This document shows, in pieces, positions 52,669-60,345 of a stretch of DNA of 60,345 bases. The translations under genes and the position numbers were made by a program. Origin of the DNA: Rhizobacter sp. Root1238 (lineage in GTDB: Bacteria > Pseudomonadota > Gammaproteobacteria > Burkholderiales > Burkholderiaceae_C); the NCBI RefSeq assembly GCF_001425825.1, contig NZ_LMDM01000020.1, positions 84,979-145,323 on the forward strand, given 5' to 3'. The stretch's first letter is position 1; each line of letters opens with the position of its first letter. The notes under the pieces are model-generated. The model saw only the letters and a list, made by a program, of their open reading frames with translations, was not told the origin of the DNA and did no database searches.

Positions 52669-53903
52669 ACCACGGATCCGTCTGCATCACCGGCTACGGC
52701 GTGCTCAGCCCCTTGGGGCCGGACCTGGAGGCCTTCGACGACGCCCTGTTCGGTGGCGACTCCGCCGTGTGCGTTGAAGAGCTGGTGCTGCCTGGCATGG
52801 CGCCATGCCCGGTGCCGCTGGCGCGCTGCGACTTCGACGAAAGCCAGGTGCAGGCACCCTCCAAGGTCGCGCTGGACCGTGGCAGCGCGATGGCCTTGGC
52901 CGCGGCTGCCACTGCCACGCGGCAGGCCGCTTGGGCGGTGGGCGACACGGACCCCGAGCGGGTGGGCATCTATTGGGGCAGCGGCATGGGCGGGGGGGCC
53001 AGCTTCGACGCCAACTGCCACACCGTGTACGCCGAGCAGCGGCGGCTGCGGCCGACCAGCGTCGTGACAACCATGCCGAACGCCGCTCTGGCCGAGCTGG
53101 CCCTGCGCTACGCGGCGCGGGGTGCCGCGATCGGCTACGCCTGCGCCTGCGCCTCGGCCGCCGTGGCCATAGGCGAAGCGCTGCACGCCCTGCGCGCCGG
53201 CCGCCTGGACCTGGCCATCGTCGGCGGCAGCGAGGCTCCGTTGGCGATCAGCATCGTGGGCGCCTGGCACGCGATGCGCGTGCTGGCGCCCGTCGGAGAC
53301 GCCGGCAACGAGCCAGGCCGTGTGGTTTGCCGGCCCTTCGCGGCAGATCGTGCCGGGTTCGCCCTGGGCGAAGGCGCCGCCGCCCTTGTGTTGGAGAGCG
53401 AGGCCCATGCGCGTGCGCGCAGGGTGGGCTGGGATGTGCAACTGAGCGGCTACGCCAGCACCTGCGACGGCCTGTACATCACCCAGCCCGACCCTGCCGG
53501 GCAGGTGCGCGCGATGCAGGCCGCGTTGCGCGACGCCGGGCTGACGCCGGGAGAGATCGGGCACGTCAATGCCCACGGCACGGCCACCATCGTCGGTGAT
53601 GCGGCCGAGGCCGAGTCGTTGGGGCGGGTCTTCGGTGGCAAGCCGCCTGCGGTCACTGCCACAAAGGCGGCGATGGGCCACCTGCTGGGCGCCGGGGGCG
53701 CCGTGGAACTGGTGGCGACACTGCGCGCGCTGCAGCGGCGCATGGCGCCGCCGACGGCGCACCAGGCCGCATTGGACGCCGGCATCGAGATCGACCTTGT
53801 GCGCGGCCAGGCGCGAGAACTGCCGCGGCTGAAGCACGCCATGTCCAACTCATTCGCCTTCGGCGGCACGAACGCGGTGCTGGTGGCGTCTCGCGTCGAG
53901 TAG
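52665..53903 (+). CDS. Beta-ketoacyl-ACP synthase (KAS II/FabF-like)
   Basis: 412-aa condensing enzyme with Cys162 in CACAS, His in VNAHGTAT and His in MGHLLGAGG, the complete Cys-His-His triad of KAS I/II and type II PKS ketosynthases. Ends NSFAFGGTNAVLV as in FabF. Coupled to the ACP by ATGA. An IS3 element begins 38 bp after its stop and may have removed further genes of the operon. Confidence 0.92.
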   Translation: MNHGSVCITGYGVLSPLGPDLEAFDDALFGGDSAVCVEELVLPGMAPCPVPLARCDFDESQVQAPSKVALDRGSAMALAAAATATRQAAWAVGDTDPERVGIYWGSGMGGGASFDANCHTVYAEQRRLRPTSVVTTMPNAALAELALRYAARGAAIGYACACASAAVAIGEALHALRAGRLDLAIVGGSEAPLAISIVGAWHAMRVLAPVGDAGNEPGRVVCRPFAADRAGFALGEGAAALVLESEAHARARRVGWDVQLSGYASTCDGLYITQPDPAGQVRAMQAALRDAGLTPGEIGHVNAHGTATIVGDAAEAESLGRVFGGKPPAVTATKAAMGHLLGAGGAVELVATLRALQRRMAPPTAHQAALDAGIEIDLVRGQARELPRLKHAMSNSFAFGGTNAVLVASRVE

Positions 53904-53992
53904 GCGCCAGAGTCGAAGCACGGTTGCGTCGCTCGCACGGGCTGAATCGCCCCGGGTTCCGATGAGGCTCCTTCGATTGAGAGAATGAAGCA

Positions 53993-54316
53993 ATGAGGAA
54001 GTCCCCGAAGTTTTCACCCGAGGTGATGGAGCGCGCAGTGCGCATGGTTCTTGAGTCGCAGGGCCAGTACGAGTCGCAGTGGGCGGCCATTGAGTCGATC
54101 GCCGGCAAGATCGGCTGCACGAGCGAGACGCTGCGGCGCTGGGTGAGGCAGGCCGAGCGCGACGAGGGACTGCGCCCCGGGCCGACGACGAGCGAGCAGC
54201 AGCGCATCAAGGAGCTCGAGCGTGAGGTACGCGAACTGCGCCAGACCAACGAGATCCTGAAGCTGGCGAGCGCGTTTTTCGCCAAGGCGGAGCTCGACCG
54301 CCATCACAAGAAGTGA
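53993..54316 (+). CDS. IS3-family transposase OrfA
   Basis: 107-aa helix-turn-helix protein (HTH_Tnp_1): [30 protein letters not shown], and a C-terminal leucine-zipper-like coiled coil ([18 protein letters not shown]). It binds the IS ends and provides the N-terminal part of the OrfAB fusion made by frameshifting. Overlaps orfB (GTGA). Confidence 0.9.
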   Translation: MRKSPKFSPEVMERAVRMVLESQGQYESQWAAIESIAGKIGCTSETLRRWVRQAERDEGLRPGPTTSEQQRIKELEREVRELRQTNEILKLASAFFAKAELDRHHKK

Positions 54317-55182
54317 GAGCGTTCATCGACGCGCAGCGCGGACGCTACGGGGTCGAGCCGATCTGCAGGGCGTTGCAGGTTGCCCCATCGGGTTACTGGC
54401 GCCACGCAGCGCGCTTGCGGCACCCGGCGCTCGTGCCGCAGCGGGCCAGGCGCGATGCCGTGCTGGTCGATCAGGTCCAGCGGGTGCACCGCGCCAACCT
54501 GCAGGTCTATGGCGCGTGCAAGGTCTGGCGGCAGTTGTACCGCGAGGGCGTGGCGGTGGCGCGCTGCACGGTCGAGCGGCTGATGCGTCTCAAGGGCCTG
54601 CAAGGTGCGCGACGCGGCAAGGCGGTGCGGACCACCACGCCGGACGCGAAGGCGCCGTACCCGCTGGATCGAGTGAACCGGCAGTTCCACGCAGAGCGGC
54701 CGAACCAGTTGTGGGTCAGCGACTTCACCTACGTGTCGACCTGGCAGGGCATGGTCTACGTGGCCTCCGTGATCGACGTCCATGCGCGCTTCATCGTGGG
54801 CTGGCGGGTGAGCAGTTCCATGCGAACCGACTTCGTGCTCGACGAGCAGGCGCTGTACGCACGCAAGCCTGAACGGGACGGAGCGCTGATCCACCACTCC
54901 GACCGCGGCTTGCAGCCCGCATTCAACGAGTCGTCGGTTGGCTCCAAGGGCGACAGCTACGACAACGCGCTGGCTGAGACCATCAACGGGCTGTACAAGA
55001 CCGAGCTGATCCATCGGCGCGCGCCCTGGAAGTCCAAGGAAGCCGTCGAGTTGGCCACGCTCGAATGGGTCTCATGGTTCAACCACCATCGGCTACTCGC
55101 GCCCATCGGCTACATCCCGCCGGCCGAAGCCGAGGCAAACTACCACCGGCAACTCGCCGCGCGTCAGACCATCCCGGCCTGA
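54313..55182 (+). CDS. IS3-family transposase OrfB with shortened DDE core
   Basis: 289-aa integrase-core protein with the first Asp in WVSDFTYV, second Asp in HHSDRG and Glu in NALAE. Between second Asp and Glu only 24 residues are present, whereas IS3 transposases have 35 (D-D-35-E). The missing 11 residues correspond to the QYxSxRYxxRL region, an in-frame loss of about 33 bp. The enzyme is therefore probably inactive. Confidence 0.87.
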   Translation: MRAFIDAQRGRYGVEPICRALQVAPSGYWRHAARLRHPALVPQRARRDAVLVDQVQRVHRANLQVYGACKVWRQLYREGVAVARCTVERLMRLKGLQGARRGKAVRTTTPDAKAPYPLDRVNRQFHAERPNQLWVSDFTYVSTWQGMVYVASVIDVHARFIVGWRVSSSMRTDFVLDEQALYARKPERDGALIHHSDRGLQPAFNESSVGSKGDSYDNALAETINGLYKTELIHRRAPWKSKEAVELATLEWVSWFNHHRLLAPIGYIPPAEAEANYHRQLAARQTIPA

Positions 55183-55497
55183 CTCACACCAACTGGCCTC
55201 CACGAAAACCGGGGCGATTCAGACCGCGGCTGGTTCGCCATTCGCCGGCTGAAGGGCGGCATGGACTCAATGCAATACGAAGCATTGCGAAAGGCCCGCG
55301 ACAGACTACAAACCCGAGCCGAGCGACCCCTTGACGCCAGCCAAGGCGAATTCTCCCGGGCTCGGTCACCGACCGCAACAGCTTTAAAGTCAACGTTCGG
55401 GAGGGGTCGACTGCTTTAAGCTGGTCGCAATCACTCAGATCCGGACGAAGCGACGGCGTTCGTCAGGACCGGCTGTTCAGCTTTCGCCAACAGAAAT

Positions 55498-56370
55498 TTA
55501 GGACGTGTTGCTCGGAGATTTGTCGTTGGAGGCAAACAATTCCGAGGAGATTGCCCTTGGATCGAAGCCGAGGTCTGCATACGTGTAGATGATGATCTCG
55601 GGCTTTCGCTCTACCTGGTCAATCTCCTCAGTCGTGAACGGGAGATCGGAAACAAGCCTCATGCCGTCCTTAGGAACCACGAAGATGAGGACTCCGCGCG
55701 CTTTGCGCCCCGTAATCATCTCGTACGTGGAAGTCGCTGCGTCGACTTGGCGCACCCAGATCGGGGCATCTAGATATCGTTTTCGAAGCCATCGAACCTC
55801 AACTATGACATCCTCAGCAAGATCGTCATCCTGTCGAATAGCGTCCAATTGAAGCGAAGCGTCGCCTTTGAATATCTTCGGTTGACGCTCGAGTAGTAGA
55901 TTGGACTCGCGTTCAAACTTTGCGAGCGCGATCTGCTCGAGGGTCGCATACATCAACAGTGAACGACGGGCAACTGTCTTTGTCGGCAAACTTGGATCAG
56001 CTTGCATCACCGGTGCAGGAGCCGGCGCCACCTCTTCCTCTGTTTCCAAGATCCTGCCTTGTTCCGTGAGTTCTTCAAGGCGACGAATCCTTTCTCCCAG
56101 ACTCGATGAGTACGTCTCCCGCAAAAGGCGCTTGTACTCGCGAAGCGCCTTTCTGTCGATAACGCCAGCGTGGGCCATCTTGTGGTGCTTGTCGCACAGC
56201 AGCACCAGATTCTCGACGCGGTTGTCTTCGCGGTTCTCGTTGATGTGATGGATTTCGAGGTACGTATGCTCCCCGCAGCGGCCGATGGCACAGGCGTGGC
56301 CTGACTCAACCTCTACGGCCCGGCGAAGATCGGCAGTGATTGGTGGCCTTGGACCCTCGTACTTTTGCAT
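55498..56370 (-). CDS. HNH-nuclease domain protein with C-terminal nuclease-like region
   Basis: 290-aa protein. N-terminal HNH motif: CAIGRC zinc-knuckle Cys pair, LEIHHINENREDNRVENLVLLCDKHHKMAH region (catalytic His-His, Asn and His; shown in part). Residues 70-110 form a predicted coiled coil. The C-terminal half (VIVEVRWLRKRY, ARGVLIFVV) has the E-x-K/R beta-strand look of restriction-type or sensor domains but no family I can name. GC is lower than the chromosome average and it lies beside an IS, suggesting acquisition; possibly a defence nuclease. Confidence 0.72.
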   Translation of the reverse strand: MQKYEGPRPPITADLRRAVEVESGHACAIGRCGEHTYLEIHHINENREDNRVENLVLLCDKHHKMAHAGVIDRKALREYKRLLRETYSSSLGERIRRLEELTEQGRILETEEEVAPAPAPVMQADPSLPTKTVARRSLLMYATLEQIALAKFERESNLLLERQPKIFKGDASLQLDAIRQDDDLAEDVIVEVRWLRKRYLDAPIWVRQVDAATSTYEMITGRKARGVLIFVVPKDGMRLVSDLPFTTEEIDQVERKPEIIIYTYADLGFDPRAISSELFASNDKSPSNTS

Positions 56371-56558
56371 TCGCAGCGCCAGAGTCGTGGTGGAGCGGTC
56401 TAACGTGATGTCCTTAAGCAGGATACATGGAGATTGCTGGAGAATGGATCAGCGCGTCCACAACACGGCTTGTGCGCTCGACGACTGCCACCGCCCAATC
56501 AGCGGTCAGTCACCTAGGATTGCTTTAAGGCAAGCACAGACCTCCGCCTGGCCCGTCG

Positions 56559-57234
56559 ATGCATCCCTTCTACGAATCCCATCGCGCCGCCATGGAGGCC
56601 GCCATGCGCCAGCGCCTCGACTTGGCCGAAGCGATGCTGCGCGAGCGCGCGCAGCTGACCGACATCGGCGGGATCCGGCCGCAGGTGATGGACGAATTCG
56701 AGACCGTGCTGACCCAGATGCCCTATGTCGGTGGCGAGGGCCAGCCGCATGAGCGATTTCTTCATGCGCCTGCTGGGCTTCATGGCCATCAGCCGGGTGC
56801 TCCGGCGGCACGGCGTGCCGCTGGCCGTGATCGGCGACATCGAGCGAGAAACCTACAAGGCGCAGTTGCTCACCGTGCCCGAGACGGAACGCCTCGCCGC
56901 CGGGAGCCAGTTCATGTCGCCGGAGAACCAGGCCTTGCTGCGCGAGCAGGCCGCCGAGAGCGCCACCGCCAGCCATCAGAGCGAGTTTCAGCAGGATTTC
57001 GTCTACGACTTCGTCGAGCCGGGCCCGGGCGACACCTTCGAGTTCGGCATCGACTACAAGGCCTGCGGCTTCTGCAAGTTCGCGGCGAGCCACGGCGATG
57101 AAGACATCCTGCCCAACATCTGCGGGCTCGATTTCGTCGCCTATGCCGCGCGGACCATCCAGCTGGAACGGACGCAGACGCTGGCGGGCGGTGCGAGCCA
57201 CTGCAATTTCGGGTTCTCGCGGCTCCCGTCTTGA
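56559..57234 (+). pseudogene. L-2-amino-thiazoline-4-carboxylate hydrolase-like gene with frameshift
   Basis: The N-terminal part (MHPFYESHRAAMEAAMRQRL... to MPYVGG) reads in one frame to about 56735, and the rest (RMSDFFMRLLGF to ASHCNFGFSR) continues in another, from about 56740 to the stop at 57234. Joined, they give a protein typical of the ATC hydrolase family (L-cysteine synthesis from thiazolines). One indel near 56733-56746 in a GC-rich stretch explains the break. A sequencing error cannot be excluded. Confidence 0.72.
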
Positions 57235-57332
57235 CGCATCGCTTCGCGAAGTGGTCGATGGTGCCTGGAGTCGACGATCGTCGAACCAGGGCATGCGCGA
57301 GAGGTGTCGAGCGCGCATGCTAAATTGCGCTC

Positions 57333-57412
57333 GCCCATGCAAACACATGGGCCGGGTTTGGAAGCCCGAATCATTGATCGACAAGGCCACCTCAGCAGTG
57401 GCCTTGTTGTTT
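57333..57412 (+). ncRNA. Candidate small structured RNA with intrinsic terminator
   Basis: Three consecutive stem-loops: GCCCATG/CATGGGC (57333-57352), CGGGT/GCCCG (57353-57368, with a G-U pair) and CAAGGCCAC/GTGGCCTTG (57382-57406) followed by TTGTTT. An extended -10-like TGCTAAATT (57318-57326) lies at the right distance before the first stem. No protein-coding signal overlaps. It fits an approximately 80-nt independent sRNA, but no known family is assigned. Confidence 0.5.
57382..57412 (+). terminator. Rho-independent terminator
   Basis: A perfect 9-bp stem (CAAGGCCAC with GTGGCCTTG) around a 7-nt loop, followed by the T-rich TTGTTT. It ends the candidate sRNA and separates the frameshifted hydrolase from the next gene. 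Confidence 0.7.
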
Positions 57413-57559
57413 GCGCCTTGGCGCCCGTTTCTACGGCGGCCCAGGGCGGGGGAGCCTTCGGGCTCGCCGTCCAATGGTTCGGTCTTCCAACCCTGCTTTG
57501 GGCTGCCACCCTCGTTGTGAAACGGGGTGGCAGACGGTACGTGTTCAAGGAGCCCGGCG

Positions 57560-57874
57560 ATGTCGTCCCCCCACTTCGAAGCCTTCCGATGGACCCGACC
57601 CGAGAGCGACGAGCTCCAGGTCGACGCCCGTCACCTGAACCGCCTGATCGGCCAGGTGATCGACGTGACCCACGGCGTGCGCGTGCTGCTCGAACTGATG
57701 GAGCAGGACGAGATGGCCCTCGTCGACGACGAGCCCACCGTGCTCGATCCGGTCAACACCGGCGCATTGCGCCGCCTCGGCGTGGTCTCGCTGCAGATGC
57801 TGAACAACGAGGCCAGCCGCCTGTGCGAATGGGTCGAGGCCTCGGCGGATCGGACTGCTTCGGACGCAGGGTAG
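57560..57874 (+). CDS. Small hypothetical protein
   Basis: 104-aa protein with a strong AAGGAG ribosome site 7 bp before the ATG. Predominantly helical, acidic, no membrane segment (HLNRLIGQVIDVTHGVRVLLELMEQDEMAL; LRRLGVVSLQMLNNEASRLCEWVE). I do not recognise a family. GC-rich codons match the core chromosome rather than the acquired neighbours. Confidence 0.65.
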   Translation: MSSPHFEAFRWTRPESDELQVDARHLNRLIGQVIDVTHGVRVLLELMEQDEMALVDDEPTVLDPVNTGALRRLGVVSLQMLNNEASRLCEWVEASADRTASDAG

Positions 57875-57989
57875 CCGTTAAGTGCCCCAAGATCGCCGCC
57901 GTCGGCACGAACTGGGGTCGGAGGCAACGTTGGCGCCAGGTCCTGCTTTTTGCCTCATCCCTTGGTCCCAAGCGAAAAACAAGACTTGA

Positions 57990-58466
57990 CCCCAAGCCTG
58001 CTCGAGTTTCGTCGCTGCTATGCGGACATGAATCATTTCAAGCTGTTCAACGACCAGTACGGCTACTGGCGGGGCGACGAGATGATCCGGCTGGCGGCGC
58101 GACTTTCGTTGACGCATTGCGACGCGCAGTAGGATTTCGTCGGCCACGTGGGCTGCGATGACTTCATCTGGATCTTCCAGAGTGAGGATTGGCAGGCGAG
58201 GGCGATGCGCATCATCGACGGCTTTGCGCCGCTGGCGCTGCAGCTGTTCGATGGGGACGCGCAGCAGCGCGGCGGCATCGAGGCGGAGGACCGGCATGGG
58301 GTGATGCGGTTCGTTCCGTGCACGACGATTTCAGAGGAGGCGGTGGGCGGGGCAATAGGGGAGCTACCCGACTGCCGAACAAGTGGCGAATGCGGCTGCA
58401 GTGGCGAAGCACGAGGCGAAGGGGGGGCGGTGGGCGGTGGCGTTGGCGTTTGTGAAGGCGGTTTGA
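57990..58466 (+). pseudogene. Degenerate GGDEF-domain (diguanylate cyclase-like) gene fragment
   Basis: Reads LLEFRRCYADMNHFKLFNDQYGYWRGDEMIRLAA, then an in-frame TAG at 58130, then DFVGHVGCDDFIWIFQSEDWQ in the same frame. The signature GGDEF position is GCDDF. Near 58330-58380 the frame shifts, and the expected tail (SYPTAEQVANAAAVAKHEAK) continues in another frame to a stop at 58464. The N-terminal domains are missing. Non-functional remnant. Confidence 0.72.
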
Positions 58467-58691
58467 GTTGGACGGACGCCGTTTCTCGATACTGCGGGCC
58501 AGTTCACGATCGTCGGGATGCAGGTACCGCGTAGTCGCGATATGCAGCGGTCGAGCGCGCGGATTGAAAGCCATAGGGTAAGTGCTCTCGAGCGAGTTGG
58601 CCGACTGCTGTCTTGGCGCGCTAATCCACGCTGGTGACCGTGCGGGGATTGACTGCAAGCGCTGTTTGGGCGTCAATAGAGTCTGTTTGCT

Positions 58692-60080
58692 ATGCAGTCC
58701 CTTCTAGACCTTTCTACCAACGATCTTCTTGCAAAGTTCGGCATGGGGGGACATGCGCCGGGCTCTGGAAGTGCGGCAGCTCTTAAGGGTCTTCTGGCTG
58801 CCGAATTGATAGTTACCGTCGGTGTTCTGACCCTTAAGAAAAGCAAGTATTTGAACCACCATCCTTGGATCAAGGATGCCGTCGACAGGGTTCAAAATCA
58901 CTGCATTCCAACTCTAAAAAGACTCTTCCAAGAAGATGCAGATACGTTCGATGGCGTGATTAAGGCGCGCATATCTCGCGACAATGAGCCAGACCCAGAA
59001 GTCAAGGCGCGACTCGACGTAGCTGCAGGCGAAACTCTCAAAGAAGCAACCGCGATTCCATTTCGAATCGCGGACGTTTGCGTCGAACTGATTGGGTATG
59101 CGGCTGGCATGTTTGATTCCGGCTTTCGCGCCGCCCGCGGAGACAGTGGGGCCGCATTTAGCGCTGCTATTGCCGGGACACTGTCTGCGGTGTTCATCAT
59201 CAATCTTAATTTAATTAAATTTAACGGCACCTACTGGGCACGACAACAGCAAAAGAGATGCGACGAATTACAGCGAAAAGTTTCGGAGCAGCATCAGAAA
59301 GCACTAGCGCGCATAACCTACTTGCGTACTGAGGCACTCGCTGATCACGATCCTACTGCGCTAGTCGGCAAAATCTTCACCGGGTCGAAGGCGCGCTATA
59401 CTCGCAGAGACATTGACACGCGCGTTGCTGATGTTCAACGTCTCGTTTGGGGGCTTCGAGATGGGATTTGGCTCGATGGTCAATCATCGCCAGATGCTGT
59501 CTCACTCCTCGATCCAGAGATCGCGTTACGCCGCCTGGGTTACAGGCTCGAGGAGCATGATAGTCTTGGGGTATTTAGGTCTGGCACAGATGTATTTGAA
59601 GTAGCGGGTTTGCTGGAATCAGACATAGGTCGAGTTCGGATCTCTGCACAAATGAATCCCAATGTCCGGCGCTTCACCGCCGCACATGAACTTGGGCACG
59701 TCGTGCTTCATCCTCATCTGCTGGAAGCCCATCGTGATCGACCGCTGGATGGCTCGACAATATCGAAGGCCAGTATTGAATTGGAGGCTGACAGATTTGC
59801 ATCCAGCTACTTGATGCCTGCCAACCTTGTTCGAACTCGCTTCATGAAGACATTCGGCAGCGTTCCCTTCGTATTGTCTGAAGAGGCCGCATTTGCTCTT
59901 GTCGGCACTGCATCTCCCAAGGTGCACCAAGTGCTTCGTTCTCGTCGTGGATTGGCCCGCACGCTTGCGGCGGCCGTGAGCTATAACGGACAGCAGCTTA
60001 TATCTCTTGCCGCCCAGTTCAAGGTGTCCATCGAGGCATTAGCCATTCGTCTAGAGGAATTGGGGCTGGTTGCGCCTTAA
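58692..60080 (+). CDS. Cyclodeaminase-like domain fused to ImmA/IrrE metallopeptidase
   Basis: 462-aa two-domain protein. Residues about 5-200 resemble the formiminotransferase-cyclodeaminase/cyclohydrolase (FTCD_C) fold (LLAKFGMGGHAPGSGSAAALKGLLAAELI), followed by a charged helical linker (about 200-225). The C-terminal part (about 260-462) is a zinc peptidase of the ImmA/IrrE family with His332-Glu333-x-x-His336 in AAHELGHVVLHP and the downstream ELEADRFASSYLMP Glu. ImmA peptidases cleave repressors in mobile elements. GC is much lower than the genome. Possibly a defence or stress-switch gene; no cognate repressor is adjacent. Confidence 0.75.
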   Translation: MQSLLDLSTNDLLAKFGMGGHAPGSGSAAALKGLLAAELIVTVGVLTLKKSKYLNHHPWIKDAVDRVQNHCIPTLKRLFQEDADTFDGVIKARISRDNEPDPEVKARLDVAAGETLKEATAIPFRIADVCVELIGYAAGMFDSGFRAARGDSGAAFSAAIAGTLSAVFIINLNLIKFNGTYWARQQQKRCDELQRKVSEQHQKALARITYLRTEALADHDPTALVGKIFTGSKARYTRRDIDTRVADVQRLVWGLRDGIWLDGQSSPDAVSLLDPEIALRRLGYRLEEHDSLGVFRSGTDVFEVAGLLESDIGRVRISAQMNPNVRRFTAAHELGHVVLHPHLLEAHRDRPLDGSTISKASIELEADRFASSYLMPANLVRTRFMKTFGSVPFVLSEEAAFALVGTASPKVHQVLRSRRGLARTLAAAVSYNGQQLISLAAQFKVSIEALAIRLEELGLVAP

Positions 60081-60115
60081 GGCTAAACCCCCGAGTAGTT
60101 TGATCGCATTCCGAA

Positions 60116-60245
60116 ATGCTAATCATGAATTTATTTGTTAAATCGATTTTCATCTCGGCACTGTTTTCTTCATACGAAGCTTGCGCACTGGACGCCTCAG
60201 ACTTCTCTGAACTCGAGGGGTGGACGGTGTCCGCTGTAACGGCGG
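60116..60245 (+). pseudogene. 5' fragment of a small exported protein gene, cut by an IS
   Basis: MLIMNLFVKSIFISALFSSYEACA is a signal peptide, then about 20 residues (LDASDFSELEGWTVSAVTAVKE). Beyond about 60245 the sequence is that of the next IS end, and the frame runs into it until 60319. The native gene is therefore truncated here. Function unknown. Confidence 0.5.
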
Positions 60246-60345
60246 TTAAGGAACCACTGATTTATTCGGGCAGATCTCGATGGCCGAATGAGCTGCGGAC
60301 GGCGAGGATGGCGGCATGAAACAGACGAGCTTTGCGAGCCTGGAG
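60246..60345 (+). mobile_element. Left end of an IS5-type insertion sequence (continues beyond window)
   Basis: AAGGAACCACTGATTTATTCGG looks like the terminal inverted repeat and leader of IS5-family elements common in betaproteobacteria (shown in part: GGAACCACTGATTTATTC). An ATG at 60316 opens a frame typical of their transposases. The exact left boundary is approximate because the right end is not visible. Confidence 0.55.
60316..60345 (+). CDS. IS5-type transposase, first ten codons (partial)
   Basis: MKQTSFASLE is the beginning of a transposase and matches the usual start of IS5-family proteins (MKQTSFAxLxF). The gene continues outside the window. Identification rests on ten residues plus the IS-like leader, so it is tentative. 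Confidence 0.5.
   Translation, partial: MKQTSFASLE

Larger units (their letters stand above)
53942..55222. mobile_element. IS3-family insertion sequence (about 1.28 kb)
   Basis: Two overlapping frames (orfA, orfB) are bounded by imperfect inverted repeats: the left end CTGAATCGCCCCGG and the right end, read inward, CTGAATCGCCCCGG followed by a further similar stretch ending GAGGC. The flanking 3-bp sequences do not match, so no target duplication is evident and a local rearrangement may have occurred. OrfB carries a deletion in the catalytic core (see its entry), so the element is probably immobile. Confidence 0.87.

Noticed and set aside
57333-57352. GCCCATG...CATGGGC as a further copy of the regulon box
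   Set aside because: The spacer is 6 nt instead of 2 and no TAnnAT element lies 38 bp downstream; it fits an RNA stem better.
58654-58663. TGCAAGCGCT resembling the LacI operator before the cyclodeaminase-peptidase gene
   Set aside because: Only the left ten bases match; the right half is not palindromic and the gene is unrelated to glycan use.

Overview
The window is about 60 kb of a high-GC (roughly two-thirds G+C by eye) chromosome with dense, GC-biased codon use. A Bug/TctC periplasmic receptor, an Mrp antiporter operon with a fused A/B subunit, an IorAB-type molybdo-hydroxylase and many short ATGA gene overlaps suggest a betaproteobacterium of the order Burkholderiales. I cannot name the species. 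There are no rRNA or tRNA genes and no CRISPR array.

Layout. (1) 1-15.4 kb is a xylan/beta-glucan utilisation locus. It holds a partial GH62 arabinofuranosidase with a ricin-type lectin domain, a GH10 xylanase with a CBM60-like domain, a GH30 glucuronoxylanase-like lipoprotein with a very long Ala-Pro linker, an extracytoplasmic solute-binding protein, a coupled operon (clan GH-A glycosidase, GH26 lipoprotein, small lipoprotein), a LacI regulator, an AraC regulator coupled to a degenerate GH16, a further lipoprotein, a canonical GH16, and a lipoprotein carrying an exact 90-bp tandem duplication. Two perfect palindromes with a TGCAAGCGCTTGCA core mark the probable LacI regulon. (2) 15.6-18 kb is a copper P-type ATPase with a MerR/CueR-like promoter. 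(3) 18-30.2 kb is a NarL-type response regulator, two paralogous 7TM sensor kinases, a short winged-helix regulator, a lipid cluster (ACP, desaturase, fatty acyl-AMP/ACP ligase, serine palmitoyltransferase-like enzyme, 3-ketosphinganine-reductase-like SDR) and a Ser/Thr protein kinase. (4) 30.4-41.4 kb holds an SRAP-like protein without its catalytic Cys2, GntR/TctC/glucarate-dehydratase-type genes, a DUF3014-like protein, IorAB, an Asp/Glu racemase, an AraC regulator, an Rnk-like protein and a tandem UspA protein. (5) 41.4-47.4 kb is a complete Mrp Na+/H+ antiporter operon. (6) 48-53.9 kb has a low-GC island (acyltransferase fused to a cyclic-nucleotide-binding-like domain, cupin dioxygenase, GT2) followed by a GC-rich esterase/ACP/ketosynthase operon. 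(7) 53.9-60.3 kb is a decayed accessory zone: an IS3 element, an HNH nuclease, a frameshifted ATC hydrolase, a candidate sRNA, a GGDEF pseudogene, a cyclodeaminase/ImmA-peptidase fusion, and the start of another IS.

The most notable signal is a hidden regulon. The palindrome TCCCATGTTCATGGGA, or a close match, lies exactly 38 bp upstream of a TAgcAT-type -10 element at four loci: 20.66 kb (winged-helix regulator and sphingoid-type lipid genes), 30.29 kb (Ser/Thr kinase, minus strand), 47.94 kb (acyltransferase/cupin/GT2) and 51.39 kb (esterase/ACP/KAS). This centres the box at about -42.5, the class II activator position. Weaker, reverse-oriented copies precede the response regulator and the second sensor kinase. 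I infer that the NarL-type two-component system co-activates four transcription units that together build and modify an acyl-derived lipid or lipid signal. The promoter pattern is directly visible; the regulator assignment and the product are inference.
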